This document shows, piece by piece, positions 15,902-22,553 of a DNA stretch of 36,062 bases (its first letter is position 1; each line of letters starts with the position of its first letter). The translations under genes and the position numbers were made by a program. This DNA comes from Enteroscipio rubneri. Its GTDB lineage: Bacteria; Actinomycetota; Coriobacteriia; Coriobacteriales; Eggerthellaceae. Where the stretch lies: contig NZ_PPEK01000020.1 in assembly GCF_002899715.1 (NCBI RefSeq), positions 1 to 36,062 of the forward strand, given 5' to 3'. Under the pieces are notes generated by a model that saw only the letters and a list, made by a program, of their open reading frames with translations, made no database searches and had not been told where the DNA came from.

Positions 15902-17410
15902 ATGAACGAAGAGAACACGGACGGTCGTCGGACGGTAGCCGTTGTCGGCGCCGGCATCGCGGGGCTTGCGGCGGGCGTCTACGCGCAGCAGAGCGGATTC
16001 GATGTGCACGTGTTCGAGCGAAACGACGAGCCGGGCGGAGCGACGATAGGCTGGGAGCGGGACGGATACCGCTTCGAGGGCGGAGCGCACTGGGTTCCCG
16101 GCACGGCCGACAGAACGTCGTTTAACGCGCTGTGGCGCGAGGTGGGTGCGCTTGACGACGAGGTGGCCGTTAAGCTTCCCGATCCATACTTCGCGTACGA
16201 GTCCGACGGCCGCGTCGCGCTGCTCTTCCGCGATCCGAAGCGCCTTCGCGCGCATCTGACCGAGCTTGCGCCGGAAGACGCGCGCGAGATCAAGCGCCTG
16301 TGTCGCGATGTTGCCCGATTCACGAAGGTGGACCTTCCCTTCGGTGACGTCAAGGGGGTCAAGGCAAAACACCCGCTGGAGTCGAATCCGTTCACGGCAG
16401 CATCCATGATGCCGGCGTTCACCCGCATGCCGTCGTACGCGAAACAGGACGTATCCAGCTTGCTGAACTGTTTCAGAAGCCCGCTCATCCGCGGCCTTCT
16501 GTCATGCATTGCCGGAGAGAACGAGAGTGCCACGTCCCTTGTCAGCACGCTTGCCCAGTTTGCGGCTGGCGACGGCGGCTACCCTGAAGGGGGATCCGCC
16601 GGCATGGCGAAGCGCATGGCCTTGCGCTTCGAAGAGCTGGGCGGCTCGCTGCGTTTCGGCGCTCCCGTCGAGCGCGTCGTGGTGAAGGACGGCATCGCAA
16701 CGGGCGTCATCGCCGGAGGCGAGGTGCAGAGCTTCGATGCTGTCATTGTGGCGCAGGATACGATTGCTTCAGCGTTCTCCTTGTTCGATCCGCCTCTCGA
16801 CAAGCCGTGGGTGCACACGATGCTCTCCGCGACGAAACCCCAGACCGGCATGGTGGTCGGCGTAGGTGTGGCTGCCGACCTCGGCGAGCTTCCCGAAAGC
16901 ATCGGGTTCTCGCCTGCGGAACCCTTGCAGATAGCAGGGCGTTCGTTCTCCGAGATCACGCTGTGCAACTTCGCGGCATACGAGGGCCTTGCGCCCGAGG
17001 GCTGCACGGCGCTCACCGTTTCGTTGCCGGGCGATACGTATGATTGGTGGCGTGAGCGCGAGGCTGCAGGAGTCTACTCCGAAGAAAAGCGTCTCGTGGC
17101 CGAGCGCGTTATCGCTGCGCTTGAAGAGCGCTTCCCGCCCCTCGCCGGCAATGTGAAGACATGGGAGGTGGCGACGCCGCTCAGCTTCGAGCGCCGCCTG
17201 CACTCCTATCGCGGTTCCTGGATGTCCATTCTCAGGCCGAGCACGAATGTCTCTCCGCATTCGGCCAAGCCGCAAGGCATCGCGAACCTGTACTTCGCGG
17301 GCCAGCGCATGCTGTTGCCGGGCGGTATGGTCAACGCGCTCAAAACCGGGCGTATCGCCGTGCAATACCTGTGCAAAGATACGCGGACGGTGTTCCAAAA
17401 CGAGATCTGA
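15902..17410 (+). CDS. FAD-dependent oxidoreductase, phytoene-desaturase/retinol-saturase-like
   Basis: The 502-residue protein has an N-terminal Rossmann FAD site (VAVVGAGIAGLAAGVYAQQSGFDVHVFERNDEPGG), the CrtI/RetSat-like second motif (YRFEGGAHWVPG), GGYPEGGSAGMAKRMALRFEELGG in the middle, and a C-terminal FAD contact (IANLYFAGQRMLLPGGMVNALKTGRIAVQYL). Relatives act on isoprenoid or polyunsaturated substrates, but nothing nearby (no crtB or other isoprenoid gene) identifies the substrate here. No membrane anchor is obvious. ATG 15902 is chosen because homology begins just after it and GAGAGGTGGGG precedes it; the frame is open back to 15704. A hairpin follows the gene. Confidence 0.88.
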   Translation: MNEENTDGRRTVAVVGAGIAGLAAGVYAQQSGFDVHVFERNDEPGGATIGWERDGYRFEGGAHWVPGTADRTSFNALWREVGALDDEVAVKLPDPYFAYESDGRVALLFRDPKRLRAHLTELAPEDAREIKRLCRDVARFTKVDLPFGDVKGVKAKHPLESNPFTAASMMPAFTRMPSYAKQDVSSLLNCFRSPLIRGLLSCIAGENESATSLVSTLAQFAAGDGGYPEGGSAGMAKRMALRFEELGGSLRFGAPVERVVVKDGIATGVIAGGEVQSFDAVIVAQDTIASAFSLFDPPLDKPWVHTMLSATKPQTGMVVGVGVAADLGELPESIGFSPAEPLQIAGRSFSEITLCNFAAYEGLAPEGCTALTVSLPGDTYDWWREREAAGVYSEEKRLVAERVIAALEERFPPLAGNVKTWEVATPLSFERRLHSYRGSWMSILRPSTNVSPHSAKPQGIANLYFAGQRMLLPGGMVNALKTGRIAVQYLCKDTRTVFQNEI

Positions 17411-17448
17411 GCGCTTCGCCGATCGCTGGTTCCTGCTCGGGTTTCGAG

Positions 17449-17472
17449 AGGGCGCTTCATACGGAGCGCCCT
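17449..17472 (+). terminator. Terminator-like hairpin after the FAD oxidoreductase
   Basis: AGGGCGCT (17449-17456) pairs with AGCGCCCT (17465-17472) across an 8-base loop, followed by TTCGGTTCG. The stem is strong, but the T tract is weak. Confidence 0.55.
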
Positions 17473-17635
17473 TTCGGTTCGATGGGGTTGCGAGCTGTTT
17501 CTAATCGATCCTTGGATCCAGACCTGGGGAACGCCGGCTCACGGCCCTTCGGGCGCTCCGTGATTCTGCATTCGAGTCTCCTAGCCTTGGCTCCGCCCCT
17601 CTCGGCTCCCGTCTTTCCTCTTGACGCGGCTCTCC

Positions 17636-17664
17636 TTGACAAGTTTGCGAAGTTTCTTTACACT
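17636..17664 (+). promoter_or_regulatory. Strong promoter of the GntR-ABC operon
   Basis: A consensus TTGACA (17636-17641), exactly 17 bases, and TACACT (17659-17664). This is the best sigma-70-type promoter in the window. The start site is expected near 17671, inside the inverted repeat that follows. Confidence 0.85.
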
Positions 17665-17694
17665 GTTAGTTAGTTACATGAGTAACAAACTAAC
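17665..17694. promoter_or_regulatory. Probable GntR/YtrA-type operator (13-bp inverted repeat)
   Basis: GTTAGTTAGTTAC (17665-17677) and GTAACAAACTAAC (17682-17694) are inverted repeats matching at 12 of 13 positions around a 4-base centre. They start at the base after the -10 box. A dimer bound here would block the promoter. The adjacent gene encodes a GntR-family regulator, so autorepression is the simplest reading. Confidence 0.75.
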
Positions 17695-17729
17695 AAGCAT
17701 GGATGAATGAAGAAAGGGGCGGAAGCATC

Positions 17730-18101
17730 GTGATCATCGACCCGGCCAGCGACGTGCCTCTGTTCGTGCAGATCGCCGAGCAGATTGAGGACGACGTCTT
17801 CACCGGCGTCTATATCGAAGGCGATCGCGTGCCCTCCACCAACGAGCTTTCGGCGCTGCTCGGCATCAATCCGCATACCGTGCTCAAAGGCATGAACATC
17901 CTCGTGGACGAGGGCATTATCTACAAGAGAAGGGGGATGGGAATGTACGTGCAGGACGGCGCGCGCGACAAGGTGCGCGTGAAGCGCAAAACCGCCTTTG
18001 ACGAGCGCTATGTAGCGGCCCTTGTGGCCGAGGCGAAGAAGTTGGGTTTCACGAAAGAGCAGGTCGTCGATCTCGTCGAGAAAGGGTACGACCATGTCTG
18101 A
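17730..18101 (+). CDS. GntR-family transcriptional regulator, YtrA-like
   Basis: The 123-residue protein has a winged-helix domain: SDVPLFVQIAEQIEDDVFTGVYIEGDRVPSTNELSALLGINPHTVLKGMNILVDEGIIYKRRGMGMYVQ. A short helical tail (about 45 residues) follows, too small for a ligand-binding domain. That is the YtrA subfamily, which typically represses its own ABC-transporter operon. The frame also has ATG 17703, which lacks a ribosome site. GTG 17730 is favoured because GAAAGGGGCGGAAG precedes it and family proteins usually begin at the IIDP segment. The stop lies within the next coding region (overlap of 8 bases). Confidence 0.88.
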   Translation: MIIDPASDVPLFVQIAEQIEDDVFTGVYIEGDRVPSTNELSALLGINPHTVLKGMNILVDEGIIYKRRGMGMYVQDGARDKVRVKRKTAFDERYVAALVAEAKKLGFTKEQVVDLVEKGYDHV

Positions 18102-19056
18102 TGTCTCGTTTTCCGTGTTGGGCGCGCATGCGGGACGGGAGTCCAACAGCGTTTGCGCCGCGTCCGCCCAACCCGTCAAAACACCGGACGCAACGGCTGA
18201 TCGTTGCCTTCGAGCCGATCATCTGACGAAGCGGTTCGGAAAGACGATGGCGCTCGACGACGTGTCGCTTTCCTTCGAATATGGCACTATCCACGCGCTT
18301 CTCGGCCGCAACGGCGCGGGCAAGACGACGCTTCTGGGTATCGCGGCCAACCGCCTCGTGCCCACGGAGGGGCGCATCCTCGTGGACGGCGAGCCGGTCA
18401 CGGACGATCCGTGTGCGCTCTCGAAGGTGTTCTGCACGAGCGACGTGCAGACGATCCCCGGGTCCATGTACGTGGACGACCTCGTGGGATGGATGGGCCG
18501 CTTCCATGAGGGCTTCGATGCGAAACGCGCCGTGCGGCTGGCCAAGGCGTTCGATCTCGACCTGAAGGCGAAGACGGGCGCGCTCTCCACCGGCTACCGC
18601 ACCATCTGCCAACTGGTGATGGCTCTCTCGCTGGACGCTGACTATCTGCTGCTGGACGAGCCGGTGCTGGGCCTGGATGCCGCACACCGCGAGCTGTTCT
18701 ACCGGCTTCTGATGGAGGACTATCTGGCGCGGCAGCGCACGGTGGTCATCGCCACGCACCTTATCGAGGAGGTGGCGACGCTCGTGGAGCACGTCGCAAT
18801 CATCGACGAGGGCCGGGTGCTCATGGCTGCGTCGGCCGACGAGCTGCGCGCGAGCGGCTACAGCGTGTCGGGTCGCGCCGACGACGTGCGCGCATACTGC
18901 AAGGGGCTCGATGCGCTCAGCGTGGACGAGCTGGGTGGCGTGGCGGTGGCGTACCTGTTGGGCAAGCCGGATGCCGCGCGCCTCACCGACCGGCTGGACA
19001 CGGCGCCTATCAGCCTACAGAAGTTGTTTGTGAAACTGACCGAGAAGGGGGAGTGA
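18094..19056 (+). CDS. ABC transporter ATP-binding protein (YtrB/BcrA-like)
   Basis: The 320-residue protein has an approximately 35-residue N-terminal lead, then an ABC ATPase domain. It shows LTKRFGKTMALDDVSLSFEYG, Walker A LLGRNGAGKTTLLG, the Walker B DYLLLDEPVLGLD and a switch HLIEE. The signature is LSTGYRTICQLVMALS rather than LSGGQ, as happens in this group. It overlaps the GntR gene and lies four bases before the permease gene, forming a three-gene operon. The substrate is unknown. YtrA-linked exporters often respond to cell-wall antibiotics, but that is inference by analogy. Confidence 0.9.
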   Translation: MSDVSFSVLGAHAGRESNSVCAASAQPVKTPDATADRCLRADHLTKRFGKTMALDDVSLSFEYGTIHALLGRNGAGKTTLLGIAANRLVPTEGRILVDGEPVTDDPCALSKVFCTSDVQTIPGSMYVDDLVGWMGRFHEGFDAKRAVRLAKAFDLDLKAKTGALSTGYRTICQLVMALSLDADYLLLDEPVLGLDAAHRELFYRLLMEDYLARQRTVVIATHLIEEVATLVEHVAIIDEGRVLMAASADELRASGYSVSGRADDVRAYCKGLDALSVDELGGVAVAYLLGKPDAARLTDRLDTAPISLQKLFVKLTEKGE

Positions 19057-19060
19057 CCTC

Positions 19061-19744
19061 ATGAAGCTCAAGGCGGCCTTTCGCTATCAAGCTGTCGAGC
19101 TCGTGCAGAGTGCGTCTGTGTTCTGCCTGATCATCGGTGCTATCATCGTCGTTTTCTTCGCGATGACGATCACTCGGATCGCCTACGTGTATGTGCCGAA
19201 CCTGGGCTTTCTACCCTACGTCCTCATGCCGCTGCTCGCCTTGTCCACGTTTTCGGGCGATGTGCGGTTCCTCATGCAGATGGGGCTCGCGCGTCCCCAG
19301 ATGATCGCAAGCACGGCGGCATCGCTGGGGGCGGCCTGCCTGTTTCTGGCTTCCATCGAGGCGGTATGCTCGGTCGTCTTTCCGTTCTGGCCGAGCGGGC
19401 AGTCGCTGTTCCTGATGTCGTACGGAGCCGGTAACGGCCCGGTGCTCGACTTCCTCTTCACGTTCCTAGGCTGCGCTGCGGCTTCATCCGTGGGGTTCGC
19501 GTTTGCGTCGCTGCAGATGCGCTTCGGCGCGCGGCGGGTCGTGCTGCTCACTGTCGCAGCAGTCGTCCTCGTGCTCGTTGCCCTACAAAGCAGGGGTGCA
19601 GCCTTGGTGGGAAACGGTCTCTCCTGGCTGCTCGGTTTTGGCGAAGGGGCAAGCTTGGCAAATCCGTTTCTCCTGTTCGCTGCAATTGCGGCTATCGGCG
19701 TTCTCATTGCCTGGGCGGCAGTCCGTCGCATCGAGGTGCGCTGA
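19061..19744 (+). CDS. ABC transporter permease, six membrane helices
   Basis: The 227-residue protein is strongly hydrophobic, with about six membrane segments (roughly 17-40, 50-65, 78-108, 125-150, 160-180, 205-222). It has no recognisable substrate motif. It starts four bases after the ATPase stop and would supply the membrane half of the YtrA-type exporter. It ends in a short basic tail (AVRRIEVR). A 156-base gap with small hairpins separates it from the CLC genes. Confidence 0.82.
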   Translation: MKLKAAFRYQAVELVQSASVFCLIIGAIIVVFFAMTITRIAYVYVPNLGFLPYVLMPLLALSTFSGDVRFLMQMGLARPQMIASTAASLGAACLFLASIEAVCSVVFPFWPSGQSLFLMSYGAGNGPVLDFLFTFLGCAAASSVGFAFASLQMRFGARRVVLLTVAAVVLVLVALQSRGAALVGNGLSWLLGFGEGASLANPFLLFAAIAAIGVLIAWAAVRRIEVR

Positions 19745-19900
19745 GCAAAGGGAGAGGTGTGCAATCGTCGGCAACCGGGCGGTGCACAGGGGGTGGCGGC
19801 TCGCTGACGGGTTCCGTCCGCAGGCCTGCCAGCCGGCGCCGGACGCCTACCATGAGCTGGGTAGGCATCCATCAAGGCGACAAGGCGGAAAGGCGAGAAC

Positions 19901-21229
19901 ATGGCCGAGCGTTCGATGAACGGCAGCGAGGGAGATCCTCGGCTGCGTGGCGGTCTCGATTTTTCGCAGGTCGCGCGCCATCTCGGGTTCGCGTTGGCTG
20001 CAGGAGTTGTCGGGGCTGCAGCTTCCATCGTGCTCTCGATCGCCGTTGACTTCGCCGGGCGGCTTTCGGCGCGCTTCGCGTGGATCCTGCTTGTGTTGCC
20101 GGTCCTTGGCATGCTGTCAGTGCTGCTCTACCGCGCGCTCAGGCTGCCCGCCCATCTGGCTACCGACACGATGGTCGACCGTCTGCGCCGAAACGACCTC
20201 GTGCCGCCCTCCCTCGCCCCGGGCATTCTCGCCGGAACGTTTTTGACGGTGCTCGGCGGCGGATCGGTGGGCAAGGAGGCGGCGGCGCTGCAAATGGGCG
20301 CGTCCCTTGGCGCCCTCGTAGGCCGTCCTTTTAAGCTCGCGCCCGTGCGTCGAGGTGCGTCGGCCATACCGCGGGGCTATGCGGCGGCCACGGGCATGGC
20401 GGCGTGCTTCGGCGCGCTCTTCTTCGCGCCGCTCGGTTCGACGATGTTCGTGCTCGAACTCGCCCGTTTCGACCGGGCCGTCGCGCGCCACGTGCCCACG
20501 CTCCTCGTGGCGTCGTTCGCTGCGTTTGGCATTGCGCGCGCAACGGGTATCGGCGACGTGATCCCTGGCGTCGCAGTGCCCCCGCTCTCTTGGTCGCTCG
20601 TCGCCCAATGCGTTCTCGTGGGGCTTGCCTGCGGAGCGGCGGGAACCGTGTTCGGCACGGGGCTGCGCCTTGCGCGGCGCGTCGTGCGCCATCGGATAGG
20701 GCGCCCTCTGATCGCTGCGGCTGCAGGCGGCCTTCTGTTCGCAGGCATTGTGCTGGCCTTCGGCTGGCAGGCTTTCGAGGGGACGGGCATGCCGCTTCTG
20801 CGCGGTGCGCTCGCGGGACATGCGGGTGGAGCGGACTTTGCCGTGAAGGCGGCGCTCACCGTGCTCGCGCTCGGGTTCGGGCTCAAAGGCGGCGAGATCA
20901 TGCCGATGTTCACCGTGGGCGCGCTGCTGGGTTGCGCGCTCGGGGGGCTGACGGGTGCGGCGGCGCCGTTCTCGGCCGCGCTCGGGCTGGCGGCGTTCTT
21001 CGCGGCCGCGAGTCGCTGCCCTCTAGCGGCGCTGCTCATGGGCGCTGAAATATTTGGCCTGGCAGCCGCGCCGTATCTGGCGCTCGCGGTGGTCGTGGCC
21101 TATGCGGGCAGCCGCGATGTAGGCGTATTCGGTCACGGCGCTGCAAGCGAGCTGGTGCGTCTGCGCAGGCAGGAACGAGAGCGCGCGGCGGAGCTGGCCG
21201 AGCGAATGCAGAGACGGACGGGACGCTAG
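19901..21229 (+). CDS. CLC-family anion transporter/channel, copy 1 (gating Glu present)
   Basis: The 442-residue membrane protein has CLC-family landmarks. LAPGILAGTFLTVLGGGSVGKEAAALQMG corresponds to the GREGP region, with the gating glutamate at E126. FGALFFAPLGSTMFVLEL follows, then LGFGLKGGEIMPMFTVGALLG (from about residue 326) and FFAAASRCPLAALLMGAEIFG. The GxKGGE(I/V)MP form resembles the branch that includes fluoride-exporting CLC-F proteins, though many other CLCs in this branch are untested. No C-terminal CBS domain is present. The gene lies two bases before a diverged second copy. I did not find a convincing fluoride riboswitch upstream. Confidence 0.88.
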   Translation: MAERSMNGSEGDPRLRGGLDFSQVARHLGFALAAGVVGAAASIVLSIAVDFAGRLSARFAWILLVLPVLGMLSVLLYRALRLPAHLATDTMVDRLRRNDLVPPSLAPGILAGTFLTVLGGGSVGKEAAALQMGASLGALVGRPFKLAPVRRGASAIPRGYAAATGMAACFGALFFAPLGSTMFVLELARFDRAVARHVPTLLVASFAAFGIARATGIGDVIPGVAVPPLSWSLVAQCVLVGLACGAAGTVFGTGLRLARRVVRHRIGRPLIAAAAGGLLFAGIVLAFGWQAFEGTGMPLLRGALAGHAGGADFAVKAALTVLALGFGLKGGEIMPMFTVGALLGCALGGLTGAAAPFSAALGLAAFFAAASRCPLAALLMGAEIFGLAAAPYLALAVVVAYAGSRDVGVFGHGAASELVRLRRQERERAAELAERMQRRTGR

Positions 21230-21231
21230 CC

Positions 21232-22536
21232 GTGCCCGTGCATGCTTGCGCGCGAGGCGGCGCGTCTCGCAGACCGACCGCTCCAAGACGTCAAGCGCTG
21301 CGCCATGTGGCATTTTCGGCAGCTGCAGGCGTATCGGGCGCGATCGCGGCCACCGCGGCTACGCTCGCGCTCGACGTCGCCTCGTGCCTTTCGCACCGTT
21401 GGTCCTGGCTTTTGTTTGCATTGCCTCTTCTGGGCGTGGCATCCATCGGCCTGTTTCGGTTGTTGAAGCTTCCTCTTGGCGTCCAGCCTGGCTCGGTGGT
21501 TGAGGACGTCCGCAACGACGATCGTGTTCCTCCCGCTCTTGCTCCTGCAGCCCTGGTCGGGACGTTTTTCACGGTGCTCGGTGGAGGATCGGCCGGAGCG
21601 ACGGCCACCTCGCTTGCCATGGCGTCTTCAGCAGCGTCGGGGTTGGGTCGTGCGTTCGGATTGGCTCCTCGCGGCGCGAAGGCGCATCGGCTCGTGCATC
21701 GCGGTTGGACGGCGGCGTGCGGTATGGCAGCAGCGTGCTCCGCGCTCTACGGCGCGCCGCTGGCGGGTACGCTGTTCGCTCTCGAACTTGTGCGCTTCGA
21801 CGGTGCGGTAGCCCGTCGGCTCCCGATTCTACTCGGGGCTTCCTTCGTCGCATGGCTCGTCGCGATGCCGCTCGCCGGGGGCTATGCTTTGCCGGCTGCG
21901 GCTGCTCCAGATCCTTCGTGGCAGGTCGCCGCCCTTTGCGTGCTCGTGGGGCTTGCTTGCGCCGCTGCGGGCACGGTGTTCGGTTGGGCTCTGCGTGCGC
22001 TCAGACGCGCTTTCGTGCGCTCGCCTGCGCACCCCGCTCTTGTCGTGGCCGCCGGAGGGGCGGTAGTCAGCGTGCTCGTGTTTGCCTTCGGGTGGCAGCG
22101 TTTCGAAGGCTCGGGACTGACCTTGGTCTACGCGGCGTTCGACGGGACGTCGGAGCCGTTTGATTTCGCTGTGAAGGCGCTGCTCACCACGGTAACGCTC
22201 GGCTTCGGGTTTAAAGGCGGCGAAGTGATGCCTTCGCTGTGCATCGGCGCGCTTCTCGGAGCGTCTTTCGCGGCCCTGCTGGGAGTCGATCCGTCGTTTG
22301 CAGCGGCGATGGGCTCGGTCGCCTTTTTCGCCGCGGCCGCACGCTGCCCGCTCGCTGCGGTGCTGCTCGCGGCTGAGACGTTCGGGTGGGCCGTGGCGCC
22401 GTGGGCAGCGCTGGCTGTGTTCCCGGCTTATATGGGAAGCACGGACGTGGGCATGTTCGGCCGTGGCCTCACGGGACGTTTATCGCGCGCGAAGCGGACC
22501 GCGCGCGATAAACGCCGCAGGGAAAAGGAAAGGTAG
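21232..22536 (+). CDS. CLC-family protein, copy 2, lacking the gating glutamate
   Basis: The 434-residue protein is a paralogue of the gene just before it, with the same architecture: LAPAALVGTFFTVLGGGSAGATATSLAMAS, SALYGAPLAGTLFALELVRFDGAVARRLP, TLGFGFKGGEVMPSLCIGALLG and FFAAAARCPLAAVLLAAETFG. At the position of the gating glutamate (E126 of copy 1) it has T124 in GATAT. It ends in a very basic tail (RAKRTARDKRRREKER). The start is GTG 21232, two bases after copy 1, with a weak ribosome site that suggests coupling; GTG 21238 is the alternative. CLC proteins work as dimers, so a mixed dimer with copy 1 is plausible. Confidence 0.85.
   Translation: MPVHACARGGASRRPTAPRRQALRHVAFSAAAGVSGAIAATAATLALDVASCLSHRWSWLLFALPLLGVASIGLFRLLKLPLGVQPGSVVEDVRNDDRVPPALAPAALVGTFFTVLGGGSAGATATSLAMASSAASGLGRAFGLAPRGAKAHRLVHRGWTAACGMAAACSALYGAPLAGTLFALELVRFDGAVARRLPILLGASFVAWLVAMPLAGGYALPAAAAPDPSWQVAALCVLVGLACAAAGTVFGWALRALRRAFVRSPAHPALVVAAGGAVVSVLVFAFGWQRFEGSGLTLVYAAFDGTSEPFDFAVKALLTTVTLGFGFKGGEVMPSLCIGALLGASFAALLGVDPSFAAAMGSVAFFAAAARCPLAAVLLAAETFGWAVAPWAALAVFPAYMGSTDVGMFGRGLTGRLSRAKRTARDKRRREKER
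22477..22514. repeat. 14-bp perfect inverted repeat in the 3' end of CLC copy 2
   Basis: CGTTTATCGCGCGC (22477-22490) and its exact complement (22501-22514) flank a 10-base loop. It encodes part of the Arg/Lys tail and ends 22 bases before the stop codon. There is no T tract on either strand. It could be a weak terminator, an RNA processing signal or an operator for the exporter gene that starts 40 bases further on. Confidence 0.6.
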
Positions 22537-22553
22537 GCGCTACAATATCGACC

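Noticed and set aside
19745-19900. Fluoride riboswitch before the CLC genes
   Set aside because: I looked because the CLC motifs resemble fluoride exporters. The gap has hairpins (for example GCCTACC/GGTAGGC at 19845-19866) but not the conserved crcB-motif arrangement that I could recognise.
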